From contig NC_066835.1 of the NCBI RefSeq assembly GCF_001640805.2, positions 10,172,130-10,236,129 on the forward strand: a stretch of DNA of 64,000 nucleotides, written 5' to 3'. This DNA comes from Lates calcarifer (lineage: Eukaryota > Chordata > Actinopteri > Centropomidae). The translations under genes and the position numbers were made by a program. Shown piece by piece: positions 23,643 through 37,200 of the stretch. Position 1 is the first letter of the stretch, and the number at the start of each line of letters is the position of its first letter. The notes beneath the pieces were generated by a model. It was not told the origin of the DNA, searched no databases, and saw only the letters and a program-made list of their open reading frames with translations.

Positions 23643-26600
23643 CCTTCAGCTCAGAGGGCCGTCAACAGCTGATCCACTGTGAAGAGGGAGACAGGGAGAT
23701 GAAGAGGAAGGAAATGGGGGAGGTTGGGAGTGGTGGTGGGAGGGTGGGGGGGGGGGGCAAAAAGAGATAAAGTCAATTGCAATAGATTCTGTAACAGAGA
23801 CAGGGGGAGCAGATGGGAAGAAAATGAGAGGAAGAGAGTGACTGGTGGGACCAGAGGATGAGACAGGCGGGTGGGGAGGAAAATGAACGAGGGGGGTAAT
23901 AGAATGAAGGGAAATACTAATGGCAAGTGAATGAGAGTGAAGAGGAGAGCGCCAAAAGGGCAGTGCACCTCCACTGACACCGCATTCATCACCTGGCCAA
24001 TGAAAATGGCCTTTTTTCACCTTGCAAAGAGGGGGTTGGCTTTCCCGGCTACATCTTATACCCACTCTGCTCCACATCCAGAGAAAAACACTCCTCTGGC
24101 CCAAATTGCCTGACTAGAAGGTTAATGACTACCAGTGCCACGGGTCCACAGAAAAAGATCTGTCTGCTGCGTCCTTATATAGAAGCCTTGTGGCAAAATT
24201 GGAGCATGTCATTGGAAATAAATGTAATCATTATCATAGTTGTGCACTGCATCGGAAAGAAATAAGATCTGATTTGGGGCGTAAAAATTAGAAATGTGTG
24301 CAAGTAAACTGATGTTTATGCTGTCTATTGGTCTCATGGGGAAGTGGTTTGTCATCAGAGAGGGAGAGGGCATGCAATCAATTCCCAAACCACCGCCAAG
24401 CCTGTGTCATTCTCTCTCGTTCTCTACTTGTCTCTCTCAGGGTGTCTGCCATGTAACAGGCATTAAAAGGTCATAGCTGAGTGAACTCTAAGCTGCGCAT
24501 ATCACAAACAAAGGTCTGAAAATGCCATAGTTTCACAGACATGTCCTCATATCTGCAGAAGGAAGATCAACAGGCAAAACAACAAAAATAATCAATGGCC
24601 CTTTTCTTTCTGTGACATTTACCCCCAAATTTCTGCTTTGTGGTATAATCCTGTCAGCTCCATTCTCCAATATCCCTGTTCTTTCAAAGATGCTTACATC
24701 AGCCTCACTGCTTAAACCAGACTTCTGCTTTTGTGGTGCAGTACTCTAACTGTTAGGCAATTACACGATCTTTCTCTCGCCTAGTTCCTTGGATGAAAAT
24801 GGGTCCAACCTAGATTTGAGACTACAGGGATATGAACTCAGAGGACAGATGAAAGGAGCTGAAGGACAAAGCACGCAAAAAAAGAAAAAGAAAGTAGAGG
24901 AGAGCCAGGGGCAAAATTCAATTCATTTAACCCTTTTTTCTATTCTGAATAAAAAAGCTTATAAAGGAGAACACATATATTTTTTTAAAGAAGTGGAAAA
25001 CAGTTGAGATTTTGAACAGGTTTTGGGTCAGAGTGAGGTCTCTGGAAGCTTTAACGGTAACACTGTCGGCTAGAATTGCAGAGATATTTTATCGGGGGGG
25101 CAGAAAGGCTGCCTAACACTTGGGAGTGATCCCTTTGAAGTGTGCTGTCAGGAGTAGCTGATATCCTACATCAAGTGAGTGAGGCACACGCACACTTGCT
25201 AGGCTTTGGCTTGTAAATCGAAGTCACAGTGCATCCCTGCCTTCATATAGGACGTTTGACAAAAACAGTGTCTAATAATGGATGGCGTACTACTGGAAAC
25301 TGCTCAAGGCAACTTGGCTGCTGTGAGAAAGAGGCCACCCAGATTTTACACTCAATCGTTTACGTGAATTGCCTTTCATTACCACCGCGACAATGGGTTT
25401 GGACGGGATTGAAATGACTTTGCCAGATGAAAATGCAGCAGACGTGCTGTGTGCAATTAATGGGACTTGTAACTGAAGTATTGATGTTGAGTAATAAGTC
25501 CCACTTATTCTCCATAATCAGGACAATGATCACACAGAGTGTAATGGATACGTGCCGTGCATCCCTTTACCAAAAAACCTTATCATTCGAGAAGATCCTC
25601 CCCTATTCAAAGATTCACACAATAGACGGATTAACAATGGTGCATTGTGCCGGCTGTAACAGTGGCGTGGCTCCTCTGATTAGGGTGTGATATTGAGGCA
25701 GAATTTTAGTCTGCCAACAAATCATGAGAAGAAGAGCCTTGGTGGAAAAAACTGCACATTACATTCATGAGGAAATAGGTTGAGAAAACAAAAGAATATC
25801 AGCATACCAGATCCCCATATTTACATAATGCCAGTGCCCCCTATCTTGCCCCTACTCCATCTCTAGTTTATGTTCATTAGTAACAGTGCTGTATTAACTT
25901 GTTTATAATGAGACAGTCTACAGAGGCTACTCATGCCAATTACTCAGGCTTTTCATTATCACATCAGGCAAAAGGCATCGCCGGATTTATCCATAATGCA
26001 ACAGTGATGACAGTATAAAACTTCACATGCACATACACAGGCGCGCATTCATTTGCATGTACATTAAATGTGTGTATGTGTGTACATTCGAGGTCACTGA
26101 GGATGCCGATTGGCTCCGCAACAATCAGTTAGCTGTCTGAGGTTCGACTTAAGAGGGAAAAGAAAAGTCTTGTCTGGCAGCCACTTTGGGTGTTAGGCTG
26201 TGAGCCCATTCATTTTAATCAAGGCCACAGGGAGCTAATAAACAAATAGGCACCACAAATTCTAAGCAAGATTTTACAACTGGGCTTAGGCTTAACTCTT
26301 AACTTTTAAGCCTTGTCATCCAACTGACAACTTTCGACAGTGACCTTAAATGAGTGAATCATCATATGGGCAAGGCTTTTTTTTTCTGTAAACGCAGGGG
26401 TACTGTTTGGTATCTGCCGAGCACAGTGTTCTTATTACATCTATTCCAAACTAATGCACAAAGAGTTTTACTTATAGTCACTTTACTGTAATAATTATGT
26501 ACAACTATTAAGTTTCTCAGTGCTTTTCAATCTTTGAATACAAACCTTCTATCATTTTAATGTGAAAAAGACCACAATGGAAGTCAGCTTTATTATTCCT

Positions 26601-28810
26601 CACCATTCCTCTCCTTGTTATTCTCTGAGGATACACAAGCTTTTACAGAGACCTTCGCTGGTCTCTCCACTGGGTCTCTCTCCCTTGGTGTCTTGTGAAT
26701 GAGCCACTGTTCTCGAGGGTTCTGGATGCCGGGATCGTCCTGATCCAAACAAACCCTGTTTGTAGACCTAACATCTTTGTTCTACTCAACCTGATTATGC
26801 ATGGTGTCGAAACATAATCCGTACCAGCAGCTCTACTTCCCAAACGCGCCCCGCACCAGTCGGCGCATATAGATACATCCACATAAAGATGCATGCAAAC
26901 AGTCACACACATACACACTCTGCCTTGCTCAGAGACACAAAAACACATTTGCTCTCATTGCCTAAAAATGAGATCTATAGAGAATTTCGCTCTGAGGCAT
27001 TGTTTTAAAAAAAACTGTTAAAAGATGAATGTCAAGGTCGAATAACCAGATCACCTCCTTTTGAGTTTTCACATGCTCCTCCATCAAGAAGCAAAGTACA
27101 TGCAGGAAGGTTTTGTTGAGAATAGCACAGGGGGAAAAGTCTCTTGGCCTGTACATGTGCAGCTTCCAGTAACAGTTGAGTGACTCAGCCCTCTTCACAA
27201 ATAATCTCCATGGAGGGAGTAATCACTTCAGATGCTGAATATAACATTATATTTATCTCACAGAGCAGCTTTGCAAAATAGCATTTCAAAGCCATCAGAC
27301 TACTGGTTTTTACTGAAGTAGAATGTGAGAGCTGTTGTCCTTCAAGCATTGTCCATGGGATTATGTGATAATTCTCAACGAAGTAAAGACAACTTCCAAC
27401 CTGCGCGTAGACAAAATCCATTTTAAGCGAGTGATGCTGTGACCTTGGTCTTCTCTTACTCTGTGTTCCTGCGCCAGACTACTCATTCATGCTGTGATTC
27501 AAAGAATGACTGTGATAAATGCATCAAAAACTCAGGGTTGCTTGAAGAATTCTTACTCTCTAAATGATGCATTAAAAACAGGAATGAAGAAACAGAAGCC
27601 TGGAAAATGCTCACAAACTCGCACAAGGATGCACGTCTGCACTGAGATACAAGAGGAAAGACAGAGGCACTGGCTGCTCAAAAGTACTGAGTATAAGCTT
27701 AGGATTAGCAAGTCTGCACTAACAAGATGTTTATGCACAAAAGACTAAAACAAATGCAGCCAGTTATCGGGACACAGCATAAAACCTGGCTCAGTGAGTG
27801 CCCTTTATTATACTCTATTAATTATTAATTCAAGTGGATAATTACACTCATTACAGAATATAGACTGTTAAACTCAGCAGTGTTCCTGCTGGAGATGTGT
27901 AAAGTCAGGGAGTTCTGCAGGAGAATGACCTGAGATAACAGCCGCAGATGAATGCAAATCTGCAGTTTACATCTCTACACAGGAGAAAACTGATTGAAGT
28001 GGACCCTCGAGCTCCATGGCTGCAAGAAGTCCTTGCAAAAATGTTCAACAGACGCAACTGTCTGTAATCACGTGTGTGCGTGCGCTTAAGCTCTCTCTCT
28101 CTCTCACACACACACAGAAGTACAGTACATTGTGCCTTTTCTCCTGAGCTCTCTCAGCACTATTGGAGTTGGTGTTGCGTTTCAGGAGCGGTAGCTGGCT
28201 CAATGGCTGCTGCTTCTGCTGCTGCTGGGATTGGCTTATGCCTGCAGGTGCTGACAGGACACATTGGGATGTCTCTGCTCTCCGGTGAGGTCCTCCAGAG
28301 GTGAAAGTCGTGTCCTGTTATAACATCAGACCTGTCTCACCACAGCACAGAGCGGAGACAGGTGTGGTCCTGCATGGCTCAGTGAGCAGTGCATTAATAC
28401 TGTCAGGAGGCTGCAGGTTCCATCATCTATGAGTCAGCAGAGCACCACACTCACCAAACAGTTTCAAGGTTTAAATCCTCACCGGTCAAACTGATTTCGA
28501 AAAATGTGAACTTAAAAAGCTGCAAAGCATCTGTTGAATTTCAAATGTTTCTGTACGGAAATACATTTCCTCACACTTCCAGGCAGCCTTCAAAGATTTA
28601 CTAACACTACACTGCTGTCTGGTAGTTATGTGATTGATCTCCATGGGCTTCAGATTTCCTGTGCCCTGTAGGAAATCTAGGTTCAGATCAGTGGAGAAGC
28701 ATTCTACAAGTCTTTGATCGTGTGTGTGTGTGTGGGGGGGGTCGTCACAGCTACAACATTCATTTCTGCCAATTTTATATAATTTATGAGACACCACAAT
28801 CAGTTGGGAA
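23643..28810. other. Intergenic DNA, possible body of pri-miR-187
   Basis: No coding exon recognised. Purine-rich tracts lie at 23,680-23,960, where the long minus-strand frame is low-complexity Pro/Ser/Leu and not credible. Segments at about 24.1-24.5, 25.2-26.0 and 26.1-26.4 kb look like complex unique sequence and could be conserved non-coding elements. Short CT/CA tracts lie near 28,090-28,117. Confidence 0.55.
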
Positions 28811-29100
28811 AAAGGAGTGAGAAACCACTCAGCCCTACCTTTCTATCACAGCCCTCGTCGTTTTTGTTCTTTGCTTTCTGTTTCCTTCCCGTTGCACGGC
28901 AGTAAAGAGGAGGATGAGGATGAGGATGTGGTCCCACTTTGAGCACCATAGCCTCTCTGCCTGCTCGTCTTGTCAGTCTCTGTCTGACTCTCCCCCGGAA
29001 TCGCGAGTCAATTAAGTCCTGGTAGTAAGGGAAAATCCGTTTATCCGCAGACACATACACTTAGACGCGCGCGGGGGGCTCGCACGAGCTCTGGCTCAAT

Positions 29101-29106
<6 letters not shown>

Positions 29107-29132
<26 letters not shown>

Positions 29133-29146
29133 CGGCGCGCGCGCGT
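29107..29146. repeat. TG tract followed by CG alternation (Z-DNA-prone)
   Basis: About 13 TG units followed by alternating GC/CG. Alternating purine-pyrimidine of both kinds favours left-handed DNA. Confidence 0.9.
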
Positions 29147-30079
29147 GTTTGGAAGCGCCTGTCTGACAGCGCCTGATAAAGTGAAGATTTACTCGCGGAC
29201 AAAGTGAGGAGCAATCCCTCACACTTTAGCTTACTCCATCAGTTTCTGAGCGCTCTGCACTGGCTCCGGTGATTTAATATCTCTTCGGTGTGTGGTGACA
29301 GCCCCCACCCCTACCCTCCATTAACGGACACACACGCGCACACCCATTGCAAAGACAGAAGTGTAACCTGTGAAGAACAAAATTGTCTAACACTTCAGAC
29401 TTCACAGCAGCAAAGTGTCAGCCTAGAAAAACATAAATTATTAGTAAATTATAATGGATAACAATAGTAGGCTATTAATTCTATTAACTCACTATCAAGA
29501 GTGTGTACTGTGCTGTTCTTTTGTATATATACATATACATATATATATAATTCCAATGCCCTATATAAGCTACTCCATATTGTACTTCTATGCTAAAGTT
29601 CCAAAAGAAACATTATAGGATGAAAATGATCAGTTATCAATTGAAAGGATGCCATTAGAGCCTATTTCTGTTTTAACCGAGGTTCACGTGGGACCATCAT
29701 AATTTATAATAGGCCATAAAATCGCTAAATTTTCTTCCTCTGACTAAAATAACAGTATTTATTATGCGTGAAGGCGTGAAAACCTACTGTTAAGCAGGAT
29801 GCATATTCCGGGAAAAGATGCGCGTAAAACACACCGGTCCGACGATCAGCCTCCTTGGACACTCTGACACGAGCAGAACAGAGCAGGGAGCTCCGCTATC
29901 GCCCGCTGCTGAATGAAATCCCCCTCTTGTGTCTCGAACAAAACCTCTTTGTAACTTCTGTCTTGTCGTTTGGCCGCCTCTGTACCGCGGGGCTCGCGTC
30001 TGACCGGGTTGCTGCTTCTTTTGATGTCCGCACACCAGAGGGTACCCATCGCCAGTGCGCACTGAATAGGATCTTCAAA

Positions 30080-30136
30080 CCCCCCCCCCCCCCACCACCA
30101 CCACCACCGCTGCTGCCTCTGCTGCTGCTGCTGCTT
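30080..30136. repeat. C homopolymer, CCA and CTG triplet tracts
   Basis: A run of 14 C is followed by CCA triplets, then CTG triplets. It lies in the CpG-rich block; no reading frame is supported. Confidence 0.9.
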
Positions 30137-30819
30137 CAAAATATCCAATTTCACATTGTAGCTCTCTTTCTCCCAGCAGAATTACCTTTCACATCCGATG
30201 CAGTAATTTCACTGGATACAGCAGGAGTTTTTATAGACTCAAGCGATACCTTGAGTTCTTGTCGGATGGCATAGGTTAATGTGTGTGGCTTTTTGGAGCT
30301 AGAGAAACCTGGACTGTTAGAGCTCTGATATGCGCAGGATACAGCAATAATGATGTCAATATACCCCACTGCCAACATTGGTAATTCTACTGTCCAATAA
30401 GATCTAAGGAATGATGACATCAAAGAATATCTATTCAGTGGAGCTTGGGCTGACTGTACTTGAGCTAAATTAATAACTTGTCATCCTTGGATATCTCAGA
30501 AATGCAGTCATGAGTTAATATTTGAGGATTTAAGTTTACTGTACATGACATGTCTAATGATCGATCATACACGCACTGACTCCAGACTGTAACCTAATTC
30601 CTGATAAGTGACCCCTACACACACCTCTTAAAAGTACATTTCATTTTAAATCAAGTTAATGTTTGTTTAGAGAGTTTAGTCTGTATCTATTTCATTGTTT
30701 TTTTTTTTAATCATTCCAGTGTTGTTTAATTTAATTTAACTTTAGTCTGTTTATTTTTTTTAGGACAAATTACTAAGTAGAGGACAAAAAATTGGCTAAC
30801 ATAGGCTGCCCAGCCAAGG

Positions 30820-31106
30820 AGTGGTTCCGCAGTGTGTTTGGTTGACTCACTTCCCCACAATGCAACGCATGCAACGTCAGAATCTCGCGACCCAACGTGG
30901 GTTTCTATCGTGTAGCCACCCAGCGACAACGTTAGCTTTATCTAGATCAAAATTAACACATTTTCCACACCTCGTAGCCGCTGCAGCTCAAGGCGCCTCT
31001 TTAAGGACGCCATTTTAGCCTCCGTCACCAACTTTCTGTTCTTTTTAAATGAAGAGGAAGTTCTAACAGCGAAGTTACACGCGTCGCAGCAGGACACTGT
31101 TCGAAA
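30820..31106 (+). promoter_or_regulatory. C18orf21: C18orf21 promoter and 5'UTR
   Basis: CpG-bearing, TATA-less sequence just upstream of the ATG. It contains TCTCGCGA at 30,883-30,890, a half of the TCTCGCGAGA promoter element common in housekeeping genes, and GCCATTTT at 31,009-31,016, a YY1-like site. The start of transcription cannot be placed exactly. Confidence 0.55.
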
Positions 31107-31201
31107 ATGAAGACTTCTCATGACGAAAAATCTGTCATATTTCTGTTAGACGCTGCTGCACTGTATCGAGAAACATGCCCGGAGCTGTCACGGTTCTTCC
31201 T
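31107..31201 (+). CDS. C18orf21: C18orf21 exon 1
   Basis: Encodes MKTSHDEKSVIFLLDAAALY through SRFF plus two bases (CT) of Leu32. The donor is CT|GTAAGA. Read through, the frame would stop immediately (TAA), so splicing is required. Confidence 0.88.
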
Positions 31202-34200
31202 GTAAGAAAGTTTGTTTAAAATCCTACATTGAATTGCACTGTCTCTCCTGTATTGTTGTAATGGCGCTAGGTAGACGCTAGGGGGAAGAGCTCGACCAGT
31301 GTTAACAGTTGATTTCCTGCCGGGAAATTAACTTTCTTAAAGTGTGTTTATGAGTCGAAGGTATTAACATACAAGTCTTATTTTCTAATATTAGTTTATC
31401 TTAGAGTGTTGTATAGATATTATGAATAGCCCACATGAGAAAAAAAAATCAAATATATGATTCTAAATACCTCATTCTGTACATGTAAATTTCACTTGAG
31501 GTTCCCCTCTGGTTCTTCTGTACCTACAGGGCTCTTGACTTTAATTTTGACTGGGCGTCTATAAACAAAATTAATTTGGCAGATATGTAGTTAGTGTAGA
31601 AATAAGAGAGAACTTCTTAAGGGACATACAGTTGATGGAGACATCCTGAGAAACATGTACAGCTGTGCTTTTATATTATTTCACTTACATTTACATATAA
31701 GAATGGTGAGCGTCATTGAGAAAGAGAAAATCAGCATTTAACTGAAATACAGGCTTGTTTAACTGGTATATATTAATGATGCTGAAATTATTAATAGATT
31801 TGATGTCTAATACTACACTGTGTATTTAAAGTAAATGTAATTTAAGTCAGTTTGAAAGAGATAGCAGCGAACTGTGGGGGTGTGGCTCTGGAACCACTGT
31901 TTCAAGGACAGAATATCCACAGGTGTTTGAGAATTGGCTGCAGCCTGTTCACAGTGGTGCTCCTCTTATGCATTTCAAAGCTGAATAAGGCTTGATTATG
32001 TCTCATTCATATTTTCACTCCTTTTGTAAATTTGTGTCACAGCCACCTTAAGTGTTGACAGATCATCAGTGACTGATCTACAGTTTGGTTTATCATTGTG
32101 TTTGTGCCTCCAGAAAAAAAACAACAAAATCTATGCCTAAGATTTTGCTGTTGCCTACTTTTGTCTTTAGTAGTAGTAGTACTATTTGTTTATTAGTTCT
32201 TACTATGCAGCATGAATGTTTGTGTTGTTCCAGTGTGGTCTAGCCTTGCTGCTGGACATGAGGCAGTTTTAAATCCTGTGGAGTGTAGGTGTAGAGGGTG
32301 AGTCTGTGTGCATGTGTGAGCTACTGCAACTGATGAATTGACTGTAATTTGGTCTAATGCAGTTGCAGAGTGAAGTAGATTTCATTGTCGAGGTCATAGC
32401 ACCTTCCTAACAAGCATAAAAATGTGAGCAGCATGAAGAAAACAAAGTGGTGCAACTAAATACGATCATTGGGGAGGAGAGCCAGATACTGTGTAAGCCT
32501 CTTTTCCTCTCTTGTATCCTTTTCATGGTTGTTAAAAGGACCCATACAGAGCACCAAGTCTCTCCCAACATACCAACTGTCTTCATCTAATTAGCCTCCT
32601 GTAGTCAAGTCTTTTCATTCCTATTTGAATAAAACACAATAGTAATAATCATTTACAGTTCACTGCTTCAGTTTTGTTGCTTCTGCCAAAATAGGAATTT
32701 ATTCCATTTTCTTCTGATGGCATATCCCACACAGTGGTGATTGCCCTATTGTGGGGAAAGTGAAAGCCTAAAGTAATTTCAGGAAAAATCCTCTTAAGCC
32801 TCAGTGTGTGTGTGTGTGTGTGTGTGGTGTGTGTACACGCGCGCGCGCGTGTGCTTGTGTGTGTGCGTGAGTTTGAGAGTGTGAGTGATTGAGACAAACT
32901 TTGTGTGTGCATGTGGACCATGCAATTTTACAGGTGAACAGAATATGTGCTCAAATTTTCATTATCTTATATGGATATTAATGCATCTAACAGGTGTAAT
33001 AGTGCAGTGTGTGGGTCTATGTGAGTGTGTGTGTAGACTCTTCTGGCCATTGTTTAATTTGGGTCCCCGCCACATCCCCATATCCTCTCGGCTTGTTTTC
33101 TCTTTCACCTGAGCCAGGAAATTTGTGGGCAGAACCATGAATGGAAACAAAAACATAGGTTTTAACAGCAAAACCCCAAGTCGGGGTCATTTTGCGGATG
33201 TGTGTGAGCCCGCTGCTACTTTAACACACTGATCTGTTTCCCAGATTCCCTGGCTATGATGAGGCTGTGGTTATAGAGAACATTTTGCCCACATTTAAGT
33301 ATGACCAGCTGTCCAGCAGGCAAGACTCAAATCTAAATGTTTGGACCACTGACTGTAAGACCTGCCCGGATTCGTGCCAAAGTGCCTGGCAGAGAAGACA
33401 CAGTTAGCAGCCACATGTAAAATTTATACTTAGCATGATGAGCTAATTAAGCCAGAGCTATAATACAAAAGGCAAACAAAGAGGAAAATTACTGTTAAGA
33501 ATTAATGTTTCAGATAGAGGTCTTGGGTACACAGTCAATGAGTTAAATGAGTGGAGATAAAAATGTTTTTGTCAGCATCCACTCAAATGGCTGGCACACA
33601 TAACCAGTGTGTATTGATGATGTTTTTGATCCTAATGAACCACAATAGTCTCTCTGCGTCATTCTGGGGGTTTCCAGTGTCTTCTCAGTCTCCACTCATG
33701 GTTCTGGCCCATGCGTCACCGGAGTGTTTGTTTCGTGGGTGCGTGTCGTTACTCATACGTGCTACTCTACATATTTGTTGCAGATCGTGTTACTGCCTTC
33801 TGCCACTGTCTTCACCTTCTGTCCAGCCAGCGATGAGTGTGTCTGTGTGTATGCTCCAGTCAGGATTACAACTGTGTTATTGTTGATTATTTTTTTGTCA
33901 ACAATATATTTTATTATTTTCAATATTATCGAAATATTATTATATTATTAATATTATTATTATTATGTTATTTCTGTTTGGTGTGGATGTGGGTATGTAT
34001 GTGTGTGTGTGTATATGTGTGTCTAGAAGAACGTGACGGCCTGTTCTGTGTGTGTGTGTATGTGTGTGTTTTTTTGTCCTTGACGTCCGTTTATTGTGGC
34101 TCATGTTGCCGCACTGGTCAAGCTGTTTTCCAGTAAGTTCATAATCATAGTTGTGTATCTAGTAACTAGAGCCTGACTGAGTGCTCTGATAACCAAAATA

Positions 34201-37200
34201 CGCAGGATGTCCGCTGGACAAACAGTGCCATGATGACTTGGTTTTTAAATAGCCTCCAGTTCCTTTTGTTCTGCATGTTCTGCAGTGTGTTTTCTATGGT
34301 GATATCAGTGATAGTCCTATATTAACTAGAACTCTGATTTATCAGTGTAGGTTTGTGTTGGGAGAAAATTAATGAAAGCAGAAGAGGGCTTTAACTGACT
34401 CATGTAATCTGCCAGTTATTTTGTTGATTGATTAATCGTTGTATGTTAAAAATGTCCAAAAAGTTTAGCAGCCAAACATATGTATTTTATAGTTATATAT
34501 TTCAAAGAGATGCATCAAATACTCATTTTTGAGATGCTGAAACCAGTGATTGTTTGAAAAACTGAACAAAATGATTAATCAGTAATGAAGATAGTTGCCA
34601 GTAATTGTTGCTGTGTTTCAACCGAACCATTACCCTTGTTTTCATCCATCCACAGTTATGATCTGACTGTCATTACCTTCAATCTTTGGCTGCGTTTTTC
34701 CTTCTGACAACCACTGCCTTTTTGAGTCGTCTTTACTCCCACACTCCTTCATCCACCATGATTCACATTTCATTGCGTACCGTGTCTCGTCTTATGGCCC
34801 GTCTCAGCAAGGAGCCAGCTGACGTCTCCACACGTACAAGTGAGCCCCAGACTGGGAGGCTCCTGCTGGCCTCTTTCTCTCTGGCTGATAAATGGGCCCC
34901 CTGCAAATCTGTGCCGTGGAGGGATAGAGTATCTGAGAGTGTTCACAGATTGACAGTGACCACACCACTACCTGTGCCAGGCCGCCATGTCTTAAATGTC
35001 AGTGTGAGTTACCAGAGTCAGTGAGGGTTTTTCAGGATTTGCCAGCAATCGCAGAGTTTTCCCTGATGGTAGCAATAAAACCTTCATAATGCTTTTAGTT
35101 TTGTGCTCTTTGCCTCAGCCAGCACTTCTGCCTCTAATTACATTATCACACTGTAGCCAACACATAATGTCATAAGTCCCCTCTCCACCTTTATGCATCT
35201 TCTGGGGCTTTTTAATAGCATCTCCCAGTTGTCAGAAGTCCATGTGTAAAGCCCATATCTTCAGCGTTCATCACCACATTTAAGCGTGCACTTAAAAGGA
35301 GATGCATGACAAGTATGTTAATAAGATTAGAGCAGTGGAAGAGGTCTTTGCGGTGTACAGTTTCTGGGAGCTGGCTCATCGGGGGGAACAGCATGAAGAG
35401 AGATTGTAGGAAAACAAAATTCCTCAAGAATCCAGCTTCTGTACACACAAGCCATCAGCGGTCTGTTCATAGTTTTTTTTTTTTTAACAGGAGCTTTGTC
35501 AGAGGATTAGTTTTTTTTTGTGCTGGAGAAGAATGAAAAATGTATATCAAAATGTATTTGTCAGTGGTGTTAAGTGCTCCTAATGATCACTGATTATCAA
35601 TAGTGAAGGAGCCACCTCAGGAAGTGTGTTCAAAACCTACTAACTTTCTTCAGAGGACCTTTCTATCAGCTGAGAATAATGGGAAAGGCTTTCTGAATGA
35701 CAAACAAAATTCTTTGGGGAATTGCACGTCCATGAGTCATTATCAGTCCTCTACAGAGCCACAATCCACTACGTCGGCCTCGTGCAGCTTCTCTTCATTT
35801 CCAGTATTTTCTGACAGGGCTTCTATATAATCTGACAGTTTAATCCAGTCACTGATTATTAAATTGGGGGGGATCAAGGGACAGTGACTCAGGCCATGGG
35901 ATGAGTGATGGGAGATATATTTCAAATCTTTCTCCACCCTGCCTTGCTTCCAGCTGCATCCAATGTCATCCTGCAATATAATGCACCATCTTGCATATGG
36001 GGTAGTTTAGAGCGCAGCTGGACAGTGACAACAAAGTGCTGCAGCCAGGCACCACAGCAGCAGCAGCAGCAGCCAGCGGGTCAACTCCAGATTAATGCTG
36101 ACCTCACGCCCCCCAGCCCCCCCCCTCCATAAACAGCCAGCCTCCGTTCCTGTCTCTGTCTCTGGCACACGTGCAGCCGGACAGCAAAATTTCCCTTCAC
36201 TGATTTAAGCCCACAGCTAATTTTAGTGGGACTTAGCAGCGGCTTAAATAAAATGTTTGTGCAAATATCTCATTGCGAGGGTTCCAAAACTGGAGGCAGC
36301 CTGGCTGTCACAAAGGCGGCCCTGCACGGGACAGGGAGGTCATTGGTTTAGGGAGTTGTCCCATATTGTTTGGGTGAGACCTATTTGTTTTTCCGGTTGC
36401 ATGTTTTCCACTACACCTAATAGGAAGGGCTGTGACAAACTTTATTTCCAAATTGGTGTTTCCATCTTGTAATGGGTTTATTTGCATATAAGTATTTTAT
36501 CAGAATTCTTAACCACCAAATTATTTCACTGAGTGATTTAAACTGACAATTAAGTGGAACAAAATCAGTCCAAATATTCTGTCCTTATCAGTTCACCTCT
36601 TAACTTGTTTATTACATGGTTCCAATGTGAAATGAGCTGTTCTGATGCATTTTGAATCTCATGAATATGCATGATGAATTATGAATAAATATTTTAGAGC
36701 AAACCAGCCAAAAACTTTACCTATTAAAGAGAAGATGTCATTAGTAAAGTTTTACTTATCATCGTGTACTAATGGTTATTAGGCTACTTACAAATTACTT
36801 TCACTCTTACCTGGTAGAAGTCTCTGCTCTGATCTTGTCTCCTCTTTTTCTTTCCTAGGCAGTGGCCTGTGAATGCAGATGGTAAGTTCAAACACCTGTG
36901 CATCCTTGAAGAAACTCCCCTTTAATTTATAACCTCACATTTTGCATGTTTTCATCAGTGATGGCCCAGAGTGTTAATAGTCACATAGAGCAGTAGTAAG
37001 CAGGACCTTGTCACAGGCTTGTCAAGGTTGATAAACCTCACTAAACCCTTAGCCAAACACACTGAGGCAGCCAGCTGTCTGTGGCAGACTGCCTGGTGGG
37101 ATCAAACACACAATTGTACACACACACACACACACACTCAGACAAATGCCAGCTAAAACCACATCAATAGGTAGTGGTGCCATTTAGTAAGGCTGTTCAG

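Larger units (their letters stand above)
28820..30290 (-). promoter_or_regulatory. CpG-rich block, candidate pri-miR-187 promoter
   Basis: Two CpG clusters (about 28,820-29,200 and 29,780-30,060) stand out against AT-rich flanks. The first contains a TG tract (29,107-29,132) running directly into GCGGCGCGCGCGCG. No protein-coding first exon was identified on either strand. Lying upstream of mir187 on its strand, it is a plausible pri-miRNA promoter. Strand and function are inferred. Confidence 0.35.
31202..36858 (+). other. C18orf21 intron 1 (5.7 kb)
   Basis: Contains a GT/CG alternating tract at about 32,804-32,870, GT and TAT-rich low-complexity sequence at 33,890-34,060, T runs near 35,471 and 35,511, and a CAG tract at 36,055-36,072. 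No independent gene was recognised. Confidence 0.7.

Noticed and set aside
23646..24104. 152-codon minus-strand frame rich in Pro, Ser and Leu
   Set aside because: It is the reverse of purine-rich low-complexity DNA beside miR-187 and has no domain features.
28800..29060. 86-codon minus-strand frame at the CpG-rich block as a possible first exon
   Set aside because: It contains a GGATGA-repeat-derived His-Pro run and no family similarity. The CpG block is better kept as a promoter candidate.
29855..30274. 139-codon plus-strand frame with a Pro and Leu run
   Set aside because: It translates the C, CCA and CTG tracts of the CpG-rich block. The homopolymeric residues are a composition effect.
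33245..33407. Possible exon after TTTCCCAG with an open frame starting FPGYDEAVVIENI
   Set aside because: No donor in a sensible place, no recognised family, and it cannot be joined to C18orf21, whose exons 1-3 already connect in phase.
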